A DNA stretch of 64,000 nucleotides from Haliscomenobacter sp965225875 (lineage in GTDB: Bacteria > Bacteroidota > Bacteroidia > Chitinophagales > Saprospiraceae): assembly GCF_965225875.1 (NCBI RefSeq), contig NZ_CBDDBS010000003.1, forward strand, positions 1,550,001-1,614,000, written 5' to 3'. Under the pieces are notes generated by a model, which saw nothing but the letters and a program-made list of their open reading frames with translations, ran no database searches and was not told the DNA's origin. The position numbers were made by a program, and so were the translations under genes. Position 1 is the stretch's first letter; each line of letters opens with the position of its first letter. Shown here in pieces: positions 52,623 through 60,880 of this stretch.

Positions 52623-53561
52623 TCACCCAATCTCCACCACCCTGCGTACCTTCTCTTCTTGCAAAAACAGCGGCAAATTCCTCAAAACCGACTCCTTCAA
52701 AGCGCCCAAAATCCGTCGCTTGCTAAAATGTGGATGTGTCAATAAACTGATCTCTCGCACTGGGGCAGGTGCCTGAAAAAACCGGACATACTGCATCTGA
52801 TCCTCATCCAGGTCCAACACTGCCAATTGAGGCAAAATGGTGATGCCCGAATGATTCTCCACCAAACGGCGCAAGGTTTCCAGGCTACCAGCTTCATAAG
52901 CAATGTTGCTCCAGCCACTTTGCGCTTTTTGTAAGGCACAAAGATTCACCACCTGGTTGCGCAGGCAGTGCCCTTCTTCCAAAAGCACCAAACGGTTGGG
53001 ATCAATATCATCGGTGATCAAATACCGTTTTTCCAAAATAGAAGCTTCTTTGGGTGCATAGGCCACAAACTCCTCGTAAAACAGGCAGTCTTTGACAAAC
53101 ATTTCCTCTTCCGTAGGTGTAGCCAACAGTACCGCATCCAATTGTTCCCGTTTGAGCAAGGCCAATAAATTTTCCGTGGTTCTTTCGTGCACGTGTAATT
53201 TGATGTCGGGATACTTATCGGAAAAATCCTTTAAAAACAGGGGTAAAAGGTAAGGAGCCAGGGTAGGAATAATGCCCAGGCGGAACTCCCCGCTCAAGGT
53301 TTCACAATGATCGCTTACCAATAAGCGCAATGCCTCCGCTTCGCGCAGAACCCGACGGGCTTGTTGAATGAACGGAATGCCCAATTCGGTCGGCAAGATG
53401 GGTTGCCGACTGCGGTCGAACAATTTCACCCCCAATTCATCTTCCAGTTTTTGCAGGGCTGCACTCAGCGATGGTTGCGCCACATGGCATTCTTCGGCGG
53501 CACTTGAAAACCTACGATGGTTATCCAGGGCTACGACGTATTCTAGTTGTTGAAGTGTCAC
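52623..53561 (-). CDS. oxyR: LysR-family peroxide sensor OxyR
   Basis: 312 residues. The winged helix-turn-helix is at about 1-60 (MTLQQLEYVVALDNHRRFSS, then CHVAQPSLSAALQKLEDEL). The effector domain has GHCLRNQVVNLC with Cys199 and Cys208, the same positions as the redox pair of Escherichia coli OxyR. This strongly supports peroxide sensing by a disulphide switch. The start codon is GTG at 53561; MTLQQLEY matches the normal OxyR N-terminus. No catalase or ahpC gene is adjacent. The gene is divergent from GH115, with a 305-bp intergenic region. Confidence 0.93.
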   Translation of the reverse strand: MTLQQLEYVVALDNHRRFSSAAEECHVAQPSLSAALQKLEDELGVKLFDRSRQPILPTELGIPFIQQARRVLREAEALRLLVSDHCETLSGEFRLGIIPTLAPYLLPLFLKDFSDKYPDIKLHVHERTTENLLALLKREQLDAVLLATPTEEEMFVKDCLFYEEFVAYAPKEASILEKRYLITDDIDPNRLVLLEEGHCLRNQVVNLCALQKAQSGWSNIAYEAGSLETLRRLVENHSGITILPQLAVLDLDEDQMQYVRFFQAPAPVREISLLTHPHFSKRRILGALKESVLRNLPLFLQEEKVRRVVEIG

Positions 53562-53866
53562 TTAGTAATAGTTTAAATCTATGTAAAGATAAGAATTATT
53601 GTTATTTCAAATAGGATCAATCATAATCATTGGAAGTCAGCTAAAAATCTGGGCTTCCTTTTTGTAAAAAATACAACCGATTTCATTTTTTCTAATCAAA
53701 AAAACCCAGCATTGTTTGGCAGCACAGCAAAAATCCGCTAATTAATTGGCATACCGCTAAAAAAAAGAGCAAAATATTTTATGCAATCGATTTCGTAAAT
53801 TAAAATCCTTTTACGACATTTACCCCGTGATCCAGTGTTTTTCATCACCTGCATACCTACATCGCC
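53562..53866. other. Divergent regulatory region between oxyR and GH115
   Basis: 305 bases, clearly AT-rich with several A and T tracts. It contains a LacI/CcpA-type operator candidate at 53782-53795. I see no palindromic element of the families found elsewhere and no small gene. An OxyR autoregulatory site is expected here but cannot be defined by eye. Confidence 0.5.
53782..53795 (+). promoter_or_regulatory. LacI-family operator candidate upstream of GH115
   Basis: TGCAATCGATTTCG matches 13 of 14 positions of the cre-type consensus TGNNANCGNTNNCA, with a perfect AATCGATT palindrome at its centre. It lies 72 bases upstream of the GH115 start. A LacI-type regulator responding to a glucuronate or mannonate intermediate would be reasonable for this locus; no such gene is in the window. 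Confidence 0.4.
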
Positions 53867-56749
53867 ATGTTTACCCAAAACCTGTTTCGAATAGCTTTGA
53901 TGCTTGGATTACTTGGCTCAAGCTTAGTAAACGCACAAATAGCAGGCGGGGCGCAGTATGTAAGTGAAGCGGCGATACAGGATGGTTTTGCACTGTTTAG
54001 CAAGGGGCAGGTGGCTCCAATTGTAGCCAGCAAACAAGACTATTCAGGAGTGGATCGAGCCATTCACAATTTGCAGATAGATTTATCGAAAGTAACCCAG
54101 GCAAATGCCGATATAGTTTATGACCAAATTCCCAAGGGTAAAAAATCCATTGTGCTCATCGGCACCCTGGGTAAACACCCTCTGATTGATCAATTGGTCA
54201 AAAACAAAAAACTTAACCTTTCCTACTTGCCCGGCAAGTGGGAAACCTTTTCTATTCAAACTATAAACAAACCATTTTCCAACATCGACAAGGCACTGGT
54301 GATCGTAGGCAGCGACAAACGCGGCACGATCTTCGGTGCCTATGATGTTTGCGCCCAAATCGGGGTCTCCCCCTGGAATTGGTGGGCTGACGTACCCGTT
54401 AAAACCAAGTCAGGACTTTACATCAAGCCCGGTGTTTATTCTCAAGGTGAGCCCAAAGTCAAATACCGCGGAATTTTCATCAACGATGAGGCTCCAGCGC
54501 TTTCGGGTTGGACCAAAGAAAAGTTTGGCGGTTTCAACCACCAGTTTTACGAAAAAGTATTCGAACTCATCCTACGCCTGAAGGGCAATTTCCTTTGGCC
54601 AGCCATGTGGGGCAACGCCTTTTATGACGATGATCCCTTAAATGCGCCATTGGCCGACGAATATGGTGTGGTCATCAGTACTTCTCACCACGAGCCGCTC
54701 ATGCGTGCGCACGACGAATGGCGTCGCCACGGAAAAGGACAATGGAACTACGCCACCAATGATTCTACCTTGCGCGAATTTTGGCGGGAAGGCATCAAAC
54801 GAATGGGAAAAAATGAAAGTGTGGTCACCCTGGCCATGCGCGGCGACGGTGATGCGCCTATGGCCCAGGGTACTGCCATTGAACTCCTCGAACGCATTGT
54901 AAAGGATCAACGCCAAATCATCGCGGAAACAACTGGAAAACCCATCGAACAAACCCCGCAGGTCTGGGCCTTGTACAAAGAAGTCCAGGACTACTACGAC
55001 AAAGGGATGCGGGTTCCCGACGATGTAACCCTACTGCTCTGTGATGACAACTGGGGCAACATCCGCAAACTGCCCAAACTCGATGCCAAACCCCGTACTG
55101 GCGGTTACGGCATTTATTACCATTTCGACTATGTAGGTGGGCCACGCAATTACAAATGGCTCAATACCAATCCACTGCCACGCATTCACGAGCAAATGAG
55201 TTTGGCCTACACTTACGGCGCCCGCCAAATCTGGGTGGTCAATGTAGGCGACATCAAACCCATGGAATTTCCTATTTCTTTCTTTTTGGATCTGGCCTGG
55301 GATCCTACCCGGATTAAGTCCAATCAAATCGATCAATACAGCGAGCAATGGGCGACCCAGCAATTTGGTTCAACTTATGCCAAAGACATTGCCACACTTT
55401 TGGCCACATACGCGAAATACAATGCCCGGCGCAAACCCGAATTGTTGAGCCCGGAGACCTATAGTTTGTTGCACTACCGAGAAGCGGAAACCGTGGTCAA
55501 GGATTACAACGCCCTTTTGATCCAAGCTGAAAAAATCAATACCAGTCTGCCCCCGCAATACCGCGATGCTTTTTTCCAATTGGTCTTGCACCCGATTCAG
55601 GCCTGTGCCAATTTGAATGAGTTGTATTACAGCGTGGCGCTCAATCGCCTATATGCCAAACAAGGGCGTAGTGCAACCAATAACCTGGCCGAAAAAGCCC
55701 GGGCCTTGTACCAGCGCGACAGTGAGATAAGCGACTATTACAACAAAACCCTGGCCAATGGAAAATGGAGCCACATGATGGACCAAACCCACATTGGTTA
55801 TACCTATTGGCAACAACCAGCCCAGAACAAAATTCCCGATTTGAGCAGTTACGAAGCGCCAACTGCAGCTAAAATGGGAGTCGCAGTCGAAGGAAATGCG
55901 CTGGCGCGCACGGATGCTTCAGATCCACTGGTTTTGCCAACCTTTTATGCTCAAACACCAGAAATTGGCCATTACCTGGATGTTTATAACCAGGGCAAAA
56001 CTCCTTTTACTTACCAAATCAGCACCACTACCAATTGCCTGCAAATTGAGTCACAACAAGGAAAAATTGAAACCGAACAACGGATTGAAATTCGGGTAGA
56101 CTGGAGTAAAGCTCCTCGTGGTTTCTCCCGCTTTCCACTTTTGATCAAGGCATCCACCGGCCAGGAGATCAACGTTTATGTCGATGTACAGAATAACCTC
56201 AGCCCTGAACTCAGCAATTTTAAAGGGTTTATTGAAAGCGATGGCTATGTTTCGATGCTGGCGGAACATTATACCCGCGCTGTTGAAAGCCCGGAATTAA
56301 AATGGCAAAATTTGCCCGACATTGGCCTCCAGGCAGGAGGCATGACCAGTAGTCCAAATACGGCAGGCATCAAAACACCTGGGCATGGAAGCCCTTGTCT
56401 GGAATATTCTTTTTACAGCGGTAAAATTGGGGAAATCAAGGTCAATGCCCTCTTCTCTCCTACCCTGGAATTCAACGAATCCAATGGTTTACGTTATGGC
56501 ATTTCTATCGATGACGGACCAATTCAAAGCATCAACCTGCACCAGGACAAGTCCAATCAAGCCTGGGAGCGTAGTGTAGCCAATAATATCCGCAGCCTGT
56601 TTTCTACCCATGTTTTGAACCAGGCTGGAGCCCATACCTTGAAATACTGGGTCATCGATCCAGGGGTGGTTTTGCAAAAAATCATTATCGATTTGGGTGG
56701 GGTAAAACAGACTTACCTCGGTCCGCCGGAAAGCCCATATAGAGAATAA
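53867..56749 (+). CDS. Glycoside hydrolase family 115 (xylan alpha-1,2-glucuronidase)
   Basis: 960 residues with a signal peptide (about 1-24, LLGSSLVNAQ). Segments GTIFGAYDVCAQIGVSPWNW, KVKYRGIFINDEAPALSGWT, LRLKGNFLWPAMWGNAFYDD and YGVVISTSHHEPLMRAHDEW are diagnostic for GH115, which removes (4-O-methyl-)glucuronic acid from internal as well as terminal xylose of glucuronoxylan. A C-terminal beta domain (about 790-960, ending GVKQTYLGPPESPYRE) fits family architecture. The locus continues with uxuA and GH67, giving extracellular and intracellular steps of glucuronoxylan use. A palindrome and the CHAT/STAND genes interrupt it. Confidence 0.92.
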   Translation: MFTQNLFRIALMLGLLGSSLVNAQIAGGAQYVSEAAIQDGFALFSKGQVAPIVASKQDYSGVDRAIHNLQIDLSKVTQANADIVYDQIPKGKKSIVLIGTLGKHPLIDQLVKNKKLNLSYLPGKWETFSIQTINKPFSNIDKALVIVGSDKRGTIFGAYDVCAQIGVSPWNWWADVPVKTKSGLYIKPGVYSQGEPKVKYRGIFINDEAPALSGWTKEKFGGFNHQFYEKVFELILRLKGNFLWPAMWGNAFYDDDPLNAPLADEYGVVISTSHHEPLMRAHDEWRRHGKGQWNYATNDSTLREFWREGIKRMGKNESVVTLAMRGDGDAPMAQGTAIELLERIVKDQRQIIAETTGKPIEQTPQVWALYKEVQDYYDKGMRVPDDVTLLLCDDNWGNIRKLPKLDAKPRTGGYGIYYHFDYVGGPRNYKWLNTNPLPRIHEQMSLAYTYGARQIWVVNVGDIKPMEFPISFFLDLAWDPTRIKSNQIDQYSEQWATQQFGSTYAKDIATLLATYAKYNARRKPELLSPETYSLLHYREAETVVKDYNALLIQAEKINTSLPPQYRDAFFQLVLHPIQACANLNELYYSVALNRLYAKQGRSATNNLAEKARALYQRDSEISDYYNKTLANGKWSHMMDQTHIGYTYWQQPAQNKIPDLSSYEAPTAAKMGVAVEGNALARTDASDPLVLPTFYAQTPEIGHYLDVYNQGKTPFTYQISTTTNCLQIESQQGKIETEQRIEIRVDWSKAPRGFSRFPLLIKASTGQEINVYVDVQNNLSPELSNFKGFIESDGYVSMLAEHYTRAVESPELKWQNLPDIGLQAGGMTSSPNTAGIKTPGHGSPCLEYSFYSGKIGEIKVNALFSPTLEFNESNGLRYGISIDDGPIQSINLHQDKSNQAWERSVANNIRSLFSTHVLNQAGAHTLKYWVIDPGVVLQKIIIDLGGVKQTYLGPPESPYRE

Positions 56750-56859
56750 AATCATACTCATCTACAATAGATATTAGAATTTATGTGGTTATTTCTACAA
56801 AAACAGGCTTTTACTGTTTAAATTTACTTTCGGTCACCTGATCGTCCTCCGCGGTGTAA

Positions 56860-56975
56860 GGGGCGATAAAAAAATAAGTGCTCATTTTGTCAAAGGATCA
56901 GATAAGTAAATGGTTCATTTCAAGTGTCTTATCCGGTCCTTTGACTCAAGAAAAATGAGCACTTATTTTTGCCCC
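56860..56975. repeat. GGGGCGAT/AATAAGTG palindromic element, copy 2
   Basis: Left arm 56860-56907, right arm 56928-56975, pairing over most of 48 bases (ATAAGTGCTCATTTTGTCAA). It shares arms, GGGGC ends and the flanking CTACTAAGT with the element at 45538-45635; a T-to-C change in one arm is matched by A-to-G in the other. It lies 110 bases after the GH115 stop and 39 bases before the CHAT gene start, at the left border of the CHAT/STAND insertion. Confidence 0.88.
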
Positions 56976-57014
56976 CTACTAAGTGCCCAACCCATGTTTT
57001 TCAAAAGAAAGGCC

Positions 57015-58769
57015 ATGACCACACTTTATTTCTGTTTTGCTAACCAAGACACCAACCCGCTCCCCAGTTTGCGTGATGAACAACGTGACATCAAACAAGC
57101 ATTGCTCAAAGGTGCTAGTTCTGGTCATTTTTACGTACTTGAAGAAGCCTTTGCAAGCCCCACCACAATGGTCAATGCCTTACAACAAATCCGCCCTAAC
57201 CTCGCCATATTTCATTTTAGCGGCCATGCAGACAGAGATCGATTGGAATTGAGTAGTGCAACGGCCTTCTCTGAAGGGCTGGCCCAATTGCTCAGCAAAT
57301 GCCCCCAATTGAAACTCGTTTTGCTCAATGGCTGCTCAACCCTAGGGCAGGTTGAAGCGCTCCATGAAGCCGGTGTCCCCCTCGTAATCGCAACCAGTGC
57401 GCCCGTTGACGATCGTAAAGCTGGTACTTTTGGGGCCCGCTTTTACCAGGCTTTGAGTGATAATCAGTCTATCCGGCAGGCGTATGAATTGGCAAAAGCC
57501 GAGATCATGACCATCGACAACAGGGTGGCATTTATGGAAAGTCGTGGCATCATCAAGAGGCAGGAACATAAAGAAGAAGCAACCTGGGGCCTATTCACCA
57601 AAGCAGGCTGTGAAGCCACCGAAGATTGGCATCTGCCCAGCACCAGGCCCAGCCAAGGAGAAGTACCTAAACCCAATCAACGCCTCTATGCCACCTTTAT
57701 ACCGGCTCTTGCCCCTTTTAATGCTGAGGCAAAAAAAATAGTAGATGACGAGGAAATGGGCGTAGAGACTGACGAGGTGACCCGTAGGGAGGTCATTTTA
57801 AAAAGTTTACCCCATCCGGTGAGTGAGCAAATCCGCAAATTGATTGCTCCGGATGTCGGCAATACTACTGATGTTTTTTTTGACCGCTACAACACCAAAC
57901 GATTGGAGCAAAGTGTAGTGGTGTATACCACCCTTTTGGAACTGCTGATGTACACCATGTTGGCCCAATTGTGGGACGAAATGGCCAACAAAAAAATACC
58001 TGCCTTGCAGGAGGCGGAGGCCGCGGAATTGCGGAATTATTTCGTCATGTCCAAAGCCAATCGGGCCAAATACAGTTTGCGGAACGTCTTGCGCACGGTC
58101 CGAAAGGTATTTGATCAAAACAACATCACTTATTTTCTGGAGGAACTTAGGCCTCTGGCTGAATTGGCTGCCGACGATGCGCAGCCTTTTACCAGAGCCT
58201 GTGTTTTTTTTGAAAGTGTAAAACTCAAGCTGGCTTCAGGTGCTGTGGAAGAGCAGGAAGGTGAAATCCTGGCCATTGATGCGGAAACCGAATTGTGTGC
58301 TTTTCTCCACCCTTTTGGCTTTTTGGCAAAATATGGCATGAATTCCATCAAAGACATCAGCATTTATAAAAACCGCTTTTACCTGACGCCCAAATACCAA
58401 CACAAAATGACCAAGCTGGAGCAACGCTTTGTAGGTTTGGCCAATACAGTGGAACGGTACGATCAATTTATCGAAAATGCATCGGTCATCATCACCAATG
58501 GCCAGTTGCACCTCAACCTTTCTCCTTTCGTGATCGATGAAAACGCTTACAATGACAAGGCTGCCATCGACAAAATTCTTTACTTCGACAATTTCGACAA
58601 AGCGAATAAAAAGCTAACCTTCAAACATGTATACAAACCGATGGTCATGCCATTGGAGCTGCAGGAGGGGGAAACCGAATTGAGCAGAAAGGTCATGCAT
58701 CGCGAAATACTCGGACAATTGAATGCTTTCACCCAGTTGTTGTTTCAGCAAAACCTTGAAAATTTATGA
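57015..58769 (+). CDS. CHAT-domain (caspase-like) protease
   Basis: 584 residues from ATG 57015 (MTTLYFCFANQD); upstream in-frame codons from 56910 lie inside the palindrome and are not expected to be translated. Residues 1-200 form a CHAT peptidase domain: His71 in IFHFSGHAD and Cys107 in VLLNGCSTLGQ are the caspase-type dyad, followed by GVPLVIATSAPVDDRKAGTF and FYQALSDNQSIRQAYELAKA. Residues about 215-584 are a large, mostly helical region (SVVVYTTLLELLMYTMLAQL, NYFVMSKANRAKYSLRNVLR) that I do not recognise; it could be a substrate-binding or STAND-interaction module. There is no signal peptide. The gene overlaps the STAND gene by four bases (ATGA). CHAT proteases are known as effectors in bacterial conflict systems. 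Confidence 0.9.
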   Translation: MTTLYFCFANQDTNPLPSLRDEQRDIKQALLKGASSGHFYVLEEAFASPTTMVNALQQIRPNLAIFHFSGHADRDRLELSSATAFSEGLAQLLSKCPQLKLVLLNGCSTLGQVEALHEAGVPLVIATSAPVDDRKAGTFGARFYQALSDNQSIRQAYELAKAEIMTIDNRVAFMESRGIIKRQEHKEEATWGLFTKAGCEATEDWHLPSTRPSQGEVPKPNQRLYATFIPALAPFNAEAKKIVDDEEMGVETDEVTRREVILKSLPHPVSEQIRKLIAPDVGNTTDVFFDRYNTKRLEQSVVVYTTLLELLMYTMLAQLWDEMANKKIPALQEAEAAELRNYFVMSKANRAKYSLRNVLRTVRKVFDQNNITYFLEELRPLAELAADDAQPFTRACVFFESVKLKLASGAVEEQEGEILAIDAETELCAFLHPFGFLAKYGMNSIKDISIYKNRFYLTPKYQHKMTKLEQRFVGLANTVERYDQFIENASVIITNGQLHLNLSPFVIDENAYNDKAAIDKILYFDNFDKANKKLTFKHVYKPMVMPLELQEGETELSRKVMHREILGQLNAFTQLLFQQNLENL

Positions 58770-60880
58770 TCCGTAGCCCCTTCAAATTTCTTGACCCTTT
58801 CGGCCCTTTGGACAGCAAGGTTTTTTTTGGCCGTAGCGCAGAGATAGATGAGCTGTACGCTCAGATTTTTCGTACACCTTTGCTCTTGGTCTATGGACTT
58901 ACGGGTACTGGAAAAACCAGTCTGATCGATTGTGGCTTGCGGAATCGTTTTGATGGCACCGACTGGTTGCCCTTTTATGTGCGGCGCAAAGACGACCTCA
59001 ATGAAGCCCTTCACGAGCTGCTGCGCAAGGCCTTACCCGACGATAAACCCCGCGATTTGACTGAAACGGTGGGCTACCTTTACCGTTATTTTTTGCGCCC
59101 GGTCTACCTGATTTTTGACCAATTTGAAGAGTTGTTCATTCTGGGCTCCAAGGAAGAACAGGAAGCATTTAAACGAAACCTCAAAAACCTGCTGGAAGCC
59201 AACCTCACCTGCAAGGTCATACTGATCATGCGCGAGGAATACATCGGATGGTTGTACGATTTTGAACGCGACATTCCCAGCATTTTTGATTTCCGACTAC
59301 GGGTAGAAACCATGAAGCGCAAAAATGTGGAGGAGGTGATCCAAAAAAGCTGCTCTTGCTTCAATATCACGCTGGAAAATCCTGAGAAAAACATCGAGCA
59401 AATTTACGACAATGTGAGCGAAGGTAAAGCCGTTGTGCAATTGCCTTACCTGCAAGTATACCTCGATACCTTGTACCGCAATGATCTTCAGCGCAGCTAT
59501 CCAACTGGTGCTCCACATTCTGATGAGCAACCCTTTCCACCCTTGGTTTTTACCAGCGAAGAAATTGCGCAATGTGGCCATATCAGTGGCGTTCTTGAGC
59601 AATTTTTGCGGGATAAAGTGTCAGAGTTGCAAGCAGGTATGCTCCATAAATACCCTACCCTTCCTGCAGATGCTGTAAAAACCATCCTCAATAGTTTTGT
59701 AACCGAACAAGGAACAAAAAGACCTCTGCCCTATCAATTGGTTGACAATCAGGTTCAGTTTTTATTTCCACCTGAAGTTTTACAGGATTTTGAGTCGGGT
59801 TTTATCAACGACACGGTGCGCTTGCTGGAGCAAAACCGCATCCTGCGCGACAGCGGCGAAACCTTCGAATTGGCCCACGATACTTTAGCCCACAAAATCC
59901 ACGAAAACCGCAGTGAGGAGGAGAAACGCCGTGGTGAGATAAGGGCTCGATTACTTACAGCTTTGAAGGAATACCAGGATAGTGGCACGCTCCTCAATGC
60001 CGTCCAAATTGCCCGCCTGGAAGAATGGCTGCCAGTATTGCGTGTGTCAAAAGCAGAAGAGGATTTTATCGCCGCCAGCCGCGAGGAAGTAGAAGCCCAA
60101 CGCATAAAAGAACGGCAGGAAGCTGAAAAAGAACGGCTAAGACTGGAGGCAGAGCGGGCCCATAAGCGGGCGCGATTGTTCAGCTACATCACCTCAGCAG
60201 TGGCTATTGTGGCGATAGGTATTGGCGTTTTCGCCTGGGAACAACAACAAAAAGCTGTTGCAGCGGAAGCCAATGCCATCAAAGAAAAGAGTAGAGCGGA
60301 AGCAGTAAGGGACAAAATTTATTTCTATCGGGATCGCTTCGGTTTGGCGTATGATAAAGCCAAGCAAAAATATGGCTTCATCGACAAGAATCTCCATACA
60401 AAAATACCGTTCAAGTACAATGAGGCCTATCGATTTGAGGATCTAGGTTACGCCCAGGTAAGCATTCATGACCAAAATGCGGAAGAGGAACTTACCTATT
60501 ATTTGATCGATACCTTTGGGCACGAGTACAAATTGGCCACCGAACTTGTACAATTGGATAGTACGATTACTGCACTGGATTTGAGTTCAAAAAAACTGAA
60601 TGAAATACCAGCCGAAGTATTCAACTATCCAGGGCTAAAAATTTTATTCCTTACTAAAAATCGCCTGACCAAACTGCCTGGGGAAATTGGAAAGTTATCT
60701 CAATTGATTTACCTGGATTTGGGAGAAAACCACATGAAGCGTTTCCAGCCAGAACTTGGAACATTGAAACAATTGCAAATCCTTGATCTTCGCGATAATT
60801 CTATTCCTACATCTCAAATATCCTGGTTACAACAACAACTACCTCAATGTAAAATCGTGGTTAAAAAAGATCCATCATGA
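58766..60880 (+). CDS. STAND NTPase with membrane helix, WG-like and leucine-rich-repeat sensor
   Basis: 704 residues. PFKFLDPFGPLDSKVFFGRS precedes Walker A GLTGTGKTS (44-52, Lys50); Walker B is LIFDQFEELF (Asp118, Glu121/122); LIMREEYIGWL and the proline-bearing VVQLPYLQVYLDTLY follow, as in STAND ATPases. A winged-helix-like part ends near ELAHDTLAHKI (about 375). Then come a charged coiled coil, a membrane helix (about 470-490, SYITSAVAIVAIGIGVFAW), a WG-repeat-like segment (about 534-590, KYGFIDKNLHTKIPFKYNEA), and three or more leucine-rich repeats (about 598-690, LKILFLTKNRLTKLPGEIGK). It overlaps the CHAT gene by four bases and uxuA by four bases. It is likely the sensor/switch for the CHAT protease. 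Confidence 0.88.
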   Translation: MIRSPFKFLDPFGPLDSKVFFGRSAEIDELYAQIFRTPLLLVYGLTGTGKTSLIDCGLRNRFDGTDWLPFYVRRKDDLNEALHELLRKALPDDKPRDLTETVGYLYRYFLRPVYLIFDQFEELFILGSKEEQEAFKRNLKNLLEANLTCKVILIMREEYIGWLYDFERDIPSIFDFRLRVETMKRKNVEEVIQKSCSCFNITLENPEKNIEQIYDNVSEGKAVVQLPYLQVYLDTLYRNDLQRSYPTGAPHSDEQPFPPLVFTSEEIAQCGHISGVLEQFLRDKVSELQAGMLHKYPTLPADAVKTILNSFVTEQGTKRPLPYQLVDNQVQFLFPPEVLQDFESGFINDTVRLLEQNRILRDSGETFELAHDTLAHKIHENRSEEEKRRGEIRARLLTALKEYQDSGTLLNAVQIARLEEWLPVLRVSKAEEDFIAASREEVEAQRIKERQEAEKERLRLEAERAHKRARLFSYITSAVAIVAIGIGVFAWEQQQKAVAAEANAIKEKSRAEAVRDKIYFYRDRFGLAYDKAKQKYGFIDKNLHTKIPFKYNEAYRFEDLGYAQVSIHDQNAEEELTYYLIDTFGHEYKLATELVQLDSTITALDLSSKKLNEIPAEVFNYPGLKILFLTKNRLTKLPGEIGKLSQLIYLDLGENHMKRFQPELGTLKQLQILDLRDNSIPTSQISWLQQQLPQCKIVVKKDPS

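Noticed and set aside
56910..57014. Longer start for the CHAT protein at 56910
   Set aside because: The added residues are encoded by the palindrome and its flank and have no similarity to CHAT proteins; MTTLYFCFAN at 57015 is a proper first strand of the domain.
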